A stretch of DNA of 64,000 nucleotides from Salisapilia sapeloensis (taxonomy: Eukaryota > Oomycota > Peronosporomycetes > Peronosporales > Salisapiliaceae). The stretch lies in the NCBI GenBank assembly GCA_023334545.1, contig JAADVB010000047.1:29476-93475 (forward strand). Direction: 5' to 3'. The notes under the pieces were generated by a model. It was not told the origin of the DNA. It saw nothing but the letters and a program-made list of their open reading frames with translations, and ran no database searches. Positions 9,684 to 19,274 of this stretch are shown here, one piece after another (the first letter of the stretch is position 1; each line of letters starts with the position of its first letter). Made by a program: the position numbers and the translations under genes.

Positions 9684-10982
9684 TTAAATGTTATTCGCCA
9701 TCACCGTGTTGTACTTGTCAATGTTGCGCTTCAGAATGTCCTCCAACGGACCCATCACTCGCTTAAACGTCTTCCGGTCTAGCAGGAGACACTTGACATG
9801 GCCTTTCGCAGTCACCGTCGCCTGTCTCGGCCTCGTCGTCAAGAGTGCGATCTCACCAAAGTACGCGCCAGGCCCGAGCGCACCCATCTCCACTGGTTCA
9901 TCCGCCGGACTCAGCTGCTTGTAGCACATGGCCTCGCCTTCCTCAATGATGTAAAAGTGGTTGCCGTCGTCGCCTTGCGAGATGATCACTTCACCGTCGT
10001 TAAACTGCGCCGTCTTGAGCGCATCCGTCACCGTCAGCCGCTCATACTCACTAAGCGACTCGAGCAACGGCACGCGCTCGATGAAGCCCTTGTGCGCCTC
10101 TCGCTTCTTCAACGTCGTCTCCATGATAATGTACTTGAACGTCTGTCGGTCTAACGCCCAGACCTTGGACGCTTCCGTCGCTTTTACCGTCGCGGCACGA
10201 GGCGCATTGTACATGAGCGCGAGCTCTCCGAACGACATAGCTTCCGTGCATGTCTGGACGAGCACACCGTCCTTGTAGACTTCGCACACGCCGCTCTCGA
10301 GAATGTAAAAGTTGTCGCCGTCTGCACCTTGCTTAATGATCTCTTCTCCCGCCGCGATTTCACGAGGGAACATGGCGTCCAGGACGATCTGCAACTGCGA
10401 CTCGTCCAACGACTTGAACAATATGTTCTCCGCCACCATCGCACGAATACCCGCACGCTCTTCATCTGACTTAGGATGCACCACACGCTCAAACTGCTTG
10501 GCACTGGCACATCGTTAGTAGAGGTTCTAGACACGTAATCGCTAGTAAAAAGGTACCTGGACGGGTCTATCGTTTCCGCCGACACGGACGTGCGGCGGCC
10601 TTTGGGAATGGCTGGCGGTGGAGGTATCTTTTGCTGGATCTCACCGAGCGTATCGTTATGCTCGTCTTCGTCTTCACTGTCGGAATAGTCTGACTGGTCT
10701 ATGCCAAGCATTCATATCGTTTGCTATCTGCATCGTAACTAGGAGACACGTACCGTCATTTGCCGCCGGGTCCGGGCCAGTGGATGAACGAGCGGACTGC
10801 GGCAGCTTGAGGCTGCCGAGCTCATCCGGGAAATTCGACTGGAGGTACTGGACAATGTGCTGGATCGGGTTGTCTGGTTTCGCGAGCAAGAGGGACTCGA
10901 CGAGATTGATAAAGAGTGTATTGATGCCTTTTTTCTGCAGGTAGTCCTGCAGCTCCTGTTGTACGCCTTCTGCGTCTGTCAT
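9684..10982 (-). CDS. cAMP-dependent protein kinase regulatory subunit
   Basis: Three exons (10982-10754, 10698-10557, 10503-9684) give 396 residues with 55- and 53-nt introns. The subunit holds PKA catalytic subunits inactive until cAMP binds. Order: an RIIa-type dimerisation/docking domain (about 8-47, ELQDYLQKKGINTLFINLV), an acidic linker, the inhibitor site GRRTSVSAE with a phosphorylatable Ser114 (type II pattern), then two CNB domains (about 150-265 and 268-385). Both phosphate-binding cassettes are intact: FGELALMYNAPRAATV and FGEIALLTTRPRQATV, so both sites should bind cAMP. Presence of the docking domain suggests anchoring by A-kinase anchoring proteins. Convergent with HslV (90 bp between stops). 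Confidence 0.96.
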
Positions 10983-11188
10983 GATGCGTGTGTGTAAATG
11001 TGATAAACGACGTCTGTCGATCGAGTTCTAGGTAGATGGAAGACGCGCTTGTTTGAATTTTCTTCTGCCTCTTTCCTACTAGTTGATGGAAAGAAATGCA
11101 CAGGACGATACTGCGAAGAAGCGTCGGTTGAATCGTACGAAAGCGATCGTTTCAACGCCAAATAAAAGCCAAGGACACTAAGAATAGA

Positions 11189-11713
11189 TCAAGCCGAAGA
11201 AGGCTCGTAGGGAAGAGATAACGACGGTTGGAAAATGGGTGGTACTCTGAGGAGTTGCAATGCTTCGATTTGTGCTGCTTGCGAGGAGCTCGAGGACTCG
11301 ACGATAGATAGATCCGAGTGGCAGATAAGAGCGACGGACGAACGGACGTCGCAGAGGAACGCAAGTAGCTAGTAGAAGGAGAATAGAGGATTCTTTTCAT
11401 CGTGTTGGCATACTGCACGCTCCCGCGACATGTACTCGGGACGGAATAAACTAGACCACGACATCGTTTGCAACTGTAGATACGATCGATTCGACGCCGG
11501 ACGACACGGACGGGCTGCTACTTGTTCCTTGCTCACGTCAAACTTCCAGTATACCGGATGGGGGACGCTACTTCGCTCGGCAAAAGATTGTTGAAGCTTA
11601 TCGAGATGCAGCTGCGTCTTCTGGGTCGTACGAAGGATGTTTAACATGCCGGGGCAAAGGACGCAAATGCACATGAAAAGTACTCTATGGATCGACGTTT
11701 CCGTCGCCAGCAC
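11189..11713 (-). CDS. Small unknown protein with N-terminal hydrophobic segment
   Basis: Two exons (11713-11414 and 11368-11189) join in phase over a 45-nt intron to give 159 residues. The splice avoids an early stop and opens a further 60 codons. Residues about 11-26 (VLFMCICVLCPGMLNIL) are hydrophobic and could be a signal anchor; alternatively translation starts at the internal ATG at 11644 with the hydrophobic stretch excluded. The middle has HLDKLQQSFAER and VPHPVYWKFDVSKEQ, the end is Ser-rich (SIVESSSSSQAAQ). I do not recognise a family. Its start faces an 812 bp spacer. Confidence 0.5.
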
Positions 11714-12525
11714 TTGGCTTCAACCCGATGCTGGCGACTCGATCTTGACACGTCAGAGTTTCCACACCCTTGGGTTGCTTCTGGCATGTAAAAATTTAAA
11801 TCGAAGAAGAGCTCATCATCCTATAGTTCTAATCTTCCATGCAAAGTAGCGTGCGTGGGTCAGTACAGATAGCCGAAACGGTAGCTTTTATGACTGCAAT
11901 CGAACACATAAATAGCTCTTTATTATGAATAGTCGGTCGCATGCTGATAATGACAATACACTATTTTTATTTGCGTGTTAGCTAGAGATGCTGTAGAGGG
12001 TGAGGAGGATGGTATTGCTTCATTCCATACAGCCTTGCTGGTATCCTTCATCGATCCAGTCGGCAGTATTTTCAAGTTAACTACAAGCGCTGATTCGGAT
12101 CAAGCAATCTTCTTGCAGGTATCCAGCACGGACATTAGCTCTGGCATGTTTCCTGCACTAGCTTCTTAGATATCTAGGCTTCACGTCAGCAATTACTATC
12201 TCCAGCAGAGGATTGCCAGCAACATACTCGCACAGCATCGGCTTTCCAACAACATTCGTTTTTATATCCAGTAGCATCGATATACTACCATGAAACTCCT
12301 AGAATATTCCCCGTAAACTGTTCCCCCCATCAACCTTTACATAACTCTGGCTAGAGTACCTACTCGTCCATTCGAAATACCATTGCGACCATGCAAGATC
12401 GCTCTCTTCAATCTATCGCATAGTACTTTTCAAGACACCAGCATATAAATTTACGTTAAAACCTCGTCCTATATAACTATATCCAAAACAAATTGTTTGG
12501 ACCGAAAAGCGAAAACCGGTTTGAG
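11714..12525. other. Spacer with a possible gene fragment
   Basis: No complete gene was found in these 812 bp. On the minus strand between about 12300 and 12167 there is an open stretch reading MLLDIKTNVVGKPMLCEYV then GNPLLEIVIADVK before a stop, preceded by a stop 14 codons upstream; it looks like a remnant of a coding exon. On the plus strand 11975-12169 is another short open frame. The base composition is richer in A and T than neighbouring genes. Confidence 0.3.
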
Positions 12526-13514
12526 ATGGCTCCGACGGCAGGTCAGTGGAGCATATCGTCCGATAGCACCTACATGCATCCTTCTAACTCGCTCTAAATC
12601 TTCCATGCATGTAAACAGGCACTCGACTGCGCTTCCAGAAAGCGAATCAGCAAAAGAAGACACACAAGAGCAAGAAAGTGCCTTCGCTCAAGAACCGTAT
12701 TCGAGCTCTCGAGCGATTCCTCCAGCGCAGTAATGTACACCAGTGCTTTTCTCAATTGTAATGACCTTCAATTAACTTGTAAACGTAATAGAACTTGACA
12801 GATGACGTAAAAGCCAGTAAGAAAACTGAACTCCAGCAGCTACGAGCTGAGGTATGTCTATCTCTACCTTGCACCTCGTAATGGAGCAACGTACTAATAC
12901 TATCATCTCTGTCTGTAGCAAAAAGCAAAGGAAGATGCTGAAGTAGAGAAACAGAATGCAGTCAAGTCCAAAAAGGTATGTCGACACAATTGACACACTA
13001 GCCATCCCAGCACTCACTTTTCCGATGCTAGCCCCGCTTCTTCGAGCGTATTAAACTCACACGCAAGCTCCGACAAGCGAACAAGCATCTGGAAGAAGCC
13101 TCGACGGATGAAGAGAAAGCAAAGCACCAAGAGACGATCGCTAATACTCGACAGAACCTCATGTACATTTACTATTTCCCAAAAGCCGAGCCCTACCTCC
13201 CTCTCTTCCCTCCCAAGCCTCACCACGCGGACGCTCAGAAACACCAGGACGAGCTAAAAGCTCAAGCCATCGAACGCTTCACGAACGAAGAACCAGGCGA
13301 CGCGTTCGAGCAGTTCTGTGTCATCGACAAGAAGGAGTCGGCTCCGTCTCTCTCGGCCGCCGAGCTCCTCCTCAAGTCGTTCAAGACAGACAAGAGGTCT
13401 TCCAAGCCAAAGAAGAGCAAGTCTAAATCTAAAGACAAGGTCGATTCGACCGTCCTCGTCGACAAAGACCAAGTCGATGCGGGGGATGAGGAGCAAGATG
13501 ACTTTTTCCTGTAG
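12526..13514 (+). CDS. EFG1: rRNA-processing protein EFG1 homologue
   Basis: Five exons (12526-12541, 12619-12729, 12802-12851, 12919-12975, 13032-13514) join in phase to 238 residues; the first exon has only 16 nt. EFG1 acts in the nucleolus in early cleavage of the pre-rRNA on the way to the small subunit. The family core is clear: KKVPSLKNRIRALERFLQR, then a long charged helix, then RFFERIKLTRKLRQANKHLE, an acidic/helical turn, and LMYIYYFPKAEPYLPLFP, which is the signature 'YxxYYPK..KYxSLFP' block. The C-terminus is Lys-rich and then acidic (GDEEQDDFFL). I chose the first ATG because it gives an in-phase join to the second exon, where the upstream frame is closed by a stop. Confidence 0.88.
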
Positions 13515-13596
13515 AAACAAAAGTAGAATGGATTTGGATTCGATGCTTACGTCAGATCTTGTAGCATTCATGCTATAAAAAACTATCAAAAGAATG

Positions 13597-15900
13597 TCAA
13601 AGCCATATGCAAAACGACGCGTCTTCTTCCACGTCAGCCATCTGAGTCTCCGCCTCAGACATGGAAGCTGCTGCAAGCGCACTCATGTTCGTGTAGCTAA
13701 AGTTATGGAAAGATGCACTCTCCTGTGTATCGACTGTACTGTTGTACATACCACTAGGAAACTTACAAGGCGATATCTCGGACATGGGCACTTGCTCCAC
13801 TTGCTCCACGTCATCGATAAAGTCCTCCGTCAAGTCGCGATTGTTAAAGTAACTCGTGTCCTGTGGTCCTTCCAAGGACGGGACGAACGGCGGGACTTCC
13901 TGGAAGAGATGATTCCAGTCGATGCCTTTGAAGAAGGTATGCTCCTTCAGTTCCTTCCAACCCATGCGAGTCCTCGGGTTCGGATCTAACAGTCGCTCGA
14001 TCGCGTCCATGGCTTCTGGACTTAGACACTTGTCTCCATCCGGCCAGATGATGTTCTGCTCGAGGATGTTGCCAAAGATCTTCTGCACCGTCTCGTCATT
14101 GAATGGTGGGAACCCTACGAGCATCTCGTAGAGCATGACACCCAGCGCCCAGTAGTCTACCTCTGGTCCGTGCGCTTGTCCGAGCACGATCTCTGGGCTA
14201 AGGTAGTCTGGCGTACCGCAGTGGCCATTCGTGTGGCTGTACATGGTCGCTCTTTTCTCCACGCGCTCTTGGAACGACATTGCGTCCAAGACGTTCTGCT
14301 CTTGATTCGAACGTCGACAGACATCTGCAGCTTGCTGCACATCTACGTTCGAGTCCGGTAACCCGACGCCTTCTTCACTAAGTCCAAAGTCGGTCAATTT
14401 GATGTGTCCACTCGTGGAGATGAGGACATTATCTGGCTTGAGATCTCGATGGACACACCCTTTCGAGTGCAAGTGACGTAAAGCGACGGCGATCTGAGCA
14501 ATGTAGACTTGTGCTAGATCTTCATCCAATTGGACGATACACTCCATGAGCGACATAAAGTCTCCACCAGGTAGATACTCCATCACTAGGAACAAGTTAT
14601 GTTTCGACTGGAATGTCCAAAAGAGTTTCACGACGAACGGACTCTCGACACGCATCAGGATATTCCGTTCCGTTTCAATCTGACGCACTTGCTTCTTACG
14701 CACGAGATGCTCTTTCGCCAATACTTTAATCGCATACTGGTCACCCGTCGTCTTCTTCCGAGCTAGATAGACTTTCCCAAAAGCTCCTTTCGAGATTGGT
14801 TTCATCACTTCAAAGTCCTGGATCGAAGCACGGAATGCTGAGCTACGACGACGAGTATGGCGAGTGGGACATGGAGGGTCGTCCATCTCCTCTAGCGACC
14901 GCGTCCGATGGATCGCATGTCGCTCTGGCGGTGGTGTCGCCTGTAGCAACACCTTTTGCGTCGCTCGCATCTTGCTCATCTTGGCATGGATGCAGTTACG
15001 CAAGGTTGCTAGTAACTTGATCGCACGCTCAACGACCGCGTCTTCGTCCACGTCTTTCTGACGCAGACTATCGACGACCTTGATGAGGCCACTGCAGAGC
15101 GTCAAAGACTCGAAGCAAGACGCGTCACAGGCCGCTGCCTGCATTGCGATCTCTTTCACATTAGCGAACAAGCGCTGGTCCTGCGCTCGCTGGACGAGGT
15201 CGCTACCGATGGCTTCGTCCACACTCTCCGCCACGTTCATCAACGCGCCGTCCACTTCATCCGTCTCAAGCGCCAAGCGCGTGGACAGGACGCAATAGTT
15301 CGTGTGATCCTCTAACGTCTCGGCGTCCACACGTCGCTCACAGAGCTTACAGATCACTTTAGGACGCAAATGCCGACGGAAACGTAGGCTGAGAGGACGA
15401 GATGCCTCCTGGAGCATTTCGAGGATGTCGATGGCTGCCATGTCCTGGACTTCACATCCGTTAATCGCCTCGACGACCATCCCTCGCTCCACCGCTCCGG
15501 TAGTTTCGGCGCTCCGGACCACGACGTTAGCGCCACTAGCAGACGCGACGAACTCGATACCGAGGTGGCCGACGCCAAAGACAACTTCGTACCCATCCTC
15601 CTGCAGCTCAAAGTTGGACTCGGCGCCGATCAGATGGTCACTTGGGAGGAGTGACCGGACACTGGCATCGCTCTGGTTCCCATTCTGTCGATTCGACATC
15701 CGTCGCGACTCGTGCATGGGCTTATAGGGAGACGAAGCCTGGGGTAGATTGAGGCTCTGCTGCCGTGTGATCGGCTGGCGAGTCGGGAGGTCGAAATCTT
15801 CGACCGGGTCTAAGAACGCGACATGACTAGTCTCGGTCTCGGTGCTATCTCGCCGAATCGACATTCTTCCAGTAAACTCGAGAGCCTCGACTGTTTGCAT
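13597..15900 (-). CDS. AGC (MAST/RIM15/IREH1-like) Ser/Thr kinase with PDZ and zinc finger
   Basis: Single-exon gene for 767 residues. Order: a PDZ-like domain (about 104-176, HLGIEFVAS...GMVVEAINGCEV), a C2HC zinc-finger-like element (Cys184, Cys187, His199, Cys203), a helical region, then the kinase domain (about 360-680). Kinase landmarks: GAFGKVYLARKKTTG, AIKVLAKEH, HRDLKPDNVL, DFGLSEEGVG, GTPDYLSPEIVLG and DYWALGVMLYEML. About 55 residues are inserted between DFG and the activation loop, as in MAST, Greatwall and Rim15 kinases. The tail has an AGC hydrophobic motif FHNFSY. A zinc finger before the kinase domain resembles plant IREH1 and fungal Rim15. PDZ before the kinase is the reverse of animal MAST. 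Convergent with EFG1, 82 bp between stops. Confidence 0.9.
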   Translation of the reverse strand: MQTVEALEFTGRMSIRRDSTETETSHVAFLDPVEDFDLPTRQPITRQQSLNLPQASSPYKPMHESRRMSNRQNGNQSDASVRSLLPSDHLIGAESNFELQEDGYEVVFGVGHLGIEFVASASGANVVVRSAETTGAVERGMVVEAINGCEVQDMAAIDILEMLQEASRPLSLRFRRHLRPKVICKLCERRVDAETLEDHTNYCVLSTRLALETDEVDGALMNVAESVDEAIGSDLVQRAQDQRLFANVKEIAMQAAACDASCFESLTLCSGLIKVVDSLRQKDVDEDAVVERAIKLLATLRNCIHAKMSKMRATQKVLLQATPPPERHAIHRTRSLEEMDDPPCPTRHTRRRSSAFRASIQDFEVMKPISKGAFGKVYLARKKTTGDQYAIKVLAKEHLVRKKQVRQIETERNILMRVESPFVVKLFWTFQSKHNLFLVMEYLPGGDFMSLMECIVQLDEDLAQVYIAQIAVALRHLHSKGCVHRDLKPDNVLISTSGHIKLTDFGLSEEGVGLPDSNVDVQQAADVCRRSNQEQNVLDAMSFQERVEKRATMYSHTNGHCGTPDYLSPEIVLGQAHGPEVDYWALGVMLYEMLVGFPPFNDETVQKIFGNILEQNIIWPDGDKCLSPEAMDAIERLLDPNPRTRMGWKELKEHTFFKGIDWNHLFQEVPPFVPSLEGPQDTSYFNNRDLTEDFIDDVEQVEQVPMSEISPCKFPSGMYNSTVDTQESASFHNFSYTNMSALAAASMSEAETQMADVEEDASFCIWL

Positions 15901-18223
15901 TGTGCGAAAGAGAGAGGTACAGCCTCTAAGACGTCGATAGTATTACTAGAAGAAGAGATTCTTTGCTCGAGTAAAGGTCGTTTAAAGCCAACAGCGTCTC
16001 GAGTCACCACGAGGCGTGCAATACCTTTTGAACGAAATTGCTTAATTTATAAATGCGCCGGCTTCTTAAATCCTTCCAGCCGACCGTTTCACGCTCGGCT
16101 CCCCGGTCTTCGGCTTTCTATGGGAAGACCGTGGAAACAATTGCGCGATAGATAAGATCTTCGGATGGATCTCGAGAGCACTAAGGTTCAGCACGAGTGC
16201 GAGAGGGAGTAATAAGACAAACAGGAGATGGGTGTGGATGGAGAGATATACGTGTGGAATCGAAAAAGAATGGAGAGCGATAGGAGGTGTCCACGCCAAG
16301 GCCGCAACATCCCAGGCGAAAATGACAATAAACGAAACGTGTATGGCCGGAGACTCTTCTGGTAGAGCTATATTCGGCCGAGTTAGTTCGATCTCTATAG
16401 CAAGGAGAAAGTAGAAGTTTTGACTAGTAGACTGTCGGTAGTAGATAGGAAGAAGAAAAAGATTTGTGTAGGTGTATGATGGATAAAAGCGCCGTGTGGA
16501 AGTCGAGTACGAAGTGCTGTTGCGTTGTATGTTAAAGGAAACGAGGACTAGCTTTCTATTCCAGGAACGACATATATGAAACGCTAGGCGGTAGGAGCTT
16601 CCGATGCATTTTTTTCTAGAATAGCGACGTAGCCGTTGCGTCTGCAAGCAGGGAAATCTGCCACACCAACCATTGGGACTATTTTTGGCAAGAGCAAGCT
16701 TTTAATATCAGTATTGAGAAACTCGGAAGATGCAGGGAGAACTATTTGGATCAGTCGACGAGTAGTATCACCGCATCTCGATGCTAGTTCCGACCAAAGA
16801 TCCATCGCATCCGATTGTCGGTTGTAGCTCTGCATAAAATGTCGCACAAGAACACTCCAATCAGTAGTTATGTGTTTGCTATCTTAGAAAAGTTGAGCCA
16901 GTCGTATATCTTCTTTTATTTGAATCGTATCAAATCAAGCCGTGATATTCGACTTAAGTACCTGATCCAGCCTCCGTTTGCTTTATTTCATCTTGTAGAT
17001 GCCGCTATCTTCAGTTACCCTTAGTATAACCGCTGAAAGCTCAAAAGATGTACATTGCTTCCGAATTACTACATCCACACAAGACTCTTGTCCAAATTTT
17101 AGGACTACCACAATAGGATAAGCGGACACTCGAGTCTACATATGCGATGAATAGACACTTCACTGGTACTGTGCGGCATAGACCCTTTCTTATCTGTCCG
17201 TGCACATGTACTTTAAGGCAAACTACGCGGTCGTATACAAGCAGGAGAGGGGTTTAAAGTTTGCGCATCTATTTATCCCAAGCTCAGATGTAATAGTAAA
17301 TGACTAGAGGCTGATCATCACCAACGGCATCCTGGCGGCACTAGCCACAAAAGCCATGATAAAAAAACTCCTGATCAAGTGTATTTATTCCTAATTATGC
17401 TCATAGTACTTATAAACGTAGTAATACCTAGCTATATGGTCTCCAGCTTCGGTATCATAGGTAGCATCAGGCTTTTGCTGAGTCATAGCCATTTGTCGGT
17501 AGATATTTTCCATGAAAGTTCATAGATCTTCCATTCTGGAATCTTTCCAAGGTTCCAAGAGAGCATTTATCTTGCCTATGTTCTATTTGAACCGTATGCT
17601 TGTATCAAAGGGACATCTTGAGGCCACAAACTCTGCATCACGCACGTCAGATCAGGCGCCATGATATAGTGTCCTGACTCAAGTAGCATCTCTACCTTTG
17701 GTATTGAATTTTCTACAAAAGGTACGTCGACACCGGACGACAGGTTGGAGTATACTGGCACCATCTGCTACATCAGCCAAGACATGAATCATTAAGCTGT
17801 CTCCATTTGATCTTCTGGGCTCTCTGTCTCACAAAAGGTAACTTCGGAAGCGTAGTACTATCGACTAGAGACGTCGCCAAAACAAGTCCAGACATTAAGT
17901 ATTTCGAATGTAACGACTACTTCCAATGTGACATCCCTGACCTGCCATTTAGCTTCCGAAGTATACAGCAGCATTGCATCCATCTCGGCTCGAGTGGTAA
18001 GCTCTAGTCAGGTACGAGCAAAGCCGTCGATGTAAAGACAAGTTTATTCTAGCTTTTAAAGCTCTTAAGCCAAGAAAACTCAGTGGAAACTTTGGTAGGA
18101 TGAGCAACAAAACGCAATAGAGTACGAAGCGTTATGCGCTGGCATGCAAGATACACAATTAGTACCACACGAAAGGAAGAAAAGACTAGCTTGCTAGAGC
18201 AAAACGTCTATCGATTCACATGA
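15901..18223. other. Long spacer with broken reading frames
   Basis: No intact gene was found in about 2.3 kb. At 16104-16131 there is a perfect 8-bp inverted repeat (CGGTCTTC / GAAGACCG) about 200 bp upstream of the kinase start. A minus-strand open frame 16835-16584 (MQSYNRQSDAMDLW...) has protein-like composition but no start context or domain. Another broken stretch is listed at 17380-17764. A 193-codon minus frame at 16066-16647 is low in complexity and judged non-coding. The region is more A+T-rich than the genes. Confidence 0.35.
17380..17764 (-). pseudogene. Possible decayed coding sequence
   Basis: On the minus strand a protein-like stretch of 62 codons (MVPVYSNLSSGVDVPFVENS...) ends in a stop. 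The same frame resumes as GKINALLEPWKDSRMEDL, meets a second stop, and continues TFMENIYRQMAMTQQKPDAT before fading. Three consecutive open segments in one frame separated by single stops look like a degenerating gene. No family recognised. It could equally be chance, or exons of a gene whose introns I failed to place. Confidence 0.3.
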
Positions 18224-19216
18224 TCACGAATCATATCGAACAGCTTTATCGTTTCCTGATTCTTTTGCGTCCGAGTCTTCCCGACGTCGCTTCCTCTGTG
18301 ACACTCTAGTCAGTATGCAAATGCCATGTCTACTAGCAGTCATCCGATTGTAGCCTACGTTATCATCCTTGTCTGTAGCTACAGAAGCCTTTTCGCATGC
18401 TTCCAGTATCGCATCGAGTCTCGATCTCGACTCGAGAGCTTGCTCTATCGACAGCAACCATCATTAAGAGCATTAAACTCACTGCATGCCTAAAGTCACA
18501 TCCACCGTACCATACGAGACGGCAGGTTTCTCAGGTCGCGTCCATGTCGTCTCATTCGTACGTCGATTCCAGTAGTAGTACTCGCCACTGGAACTATCAT
18601 ATATCGCCTCCCACTCCCTTTCCATCTCTTTCATCAATTCTATTCCTACTCTACATCCAGCCTAGAGCAACGTACTTGGGTAGAGAACTCGCATCCTCCT
18701 CCTCTTCCTACCACCATCATAAATACTTGAACGCTACCAACATGCCATATCATCATCTACCTTTGTCTCTTGCGGATGTTCCCATGACGTCTCCTTTGTC
18801 ACCTGTACATCCACTCTAGTAAAGATACGACTACTACATCTCCATGCCTACAATGTCCATACGTCATTCCAATAGTACACATCGCCCGAGGTCGGATCCA
18901 CCGCCTGCTTCCATCCTTCCGGAAGGTCTGTCGTGCCTACACTTCCTGTCTGTCCTACCACCGAGCCCCTGTCTTCCTCCACTTCCTCCTTCCTCCTGCC
19001 TCGTTGTCTCGCCAGTGCCTCCAGCGTATTATCTCGCTGCTGCATCATCGGGTCCGGTGTCTGTACCCCAGCTTTCGCCTGTGTATTCCTTGCTGCCTGC
19101 CACTGTCGCTGCTCCTGCAGCTCCTTATGACTCGGCCCGCTCCCTGTTTCCTGTAGATGCTTCAGCGCCTTGGCTCGAGCGCGCTGGGCCGCGGCCTCGG
19201 CCTGCTTCCGGTCCAT
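18224..19216 (-). CDS. Tandem WW-domain protein (PQBP1/WBP4-like)
   Basis: Five exons (19216-18863, 18802-18761, 18661-18511, 18444-18359, 18295-18224) give 234 residues. Each WW domain was recovered only after splicing: the first (about 95-129) runs LPEGWKQAVDPTSGDVYYWN across a 60-nt intron into VTKETSWEHP, the second (about 145-172) is EWEAIYDSSSGEYYYWN then ETTWTRP. The N-terminal half is a charged Gln/Ala-rich helix; the C-terminus has a nuclear-signal-like RKRRRED. Two WW domains in a basic protein recall splicing factors that bind proline-rich partners. The zinc finger of WBP4 is missing. The last splice is the least certain. The start codon is 58 bp from that of the divergent SulP gene. 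Confidence 0.75.
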
Positions 19217-19274
19217 GCTCCGGGTATACTGAAATCAAGTGTAACCAAGCACCAACGGATCCGGTCGCATCGTG

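Noticed and set aside
13740-13790. Possible intron near the C-terminus of the AGC kinase (GTAAGT at about 13772)
   Set aside because: The frame is open throughout, and removing the candidate intron would create a stop before the conserved hydrophobic motif.
16066-16647. 193-codon open frame on the minus strand
   Set aside because: Composition is low in complexity and unlike the genes nearby, there is no domain, and it runs through the upstream region of the kinase gene; judged a chance frame.
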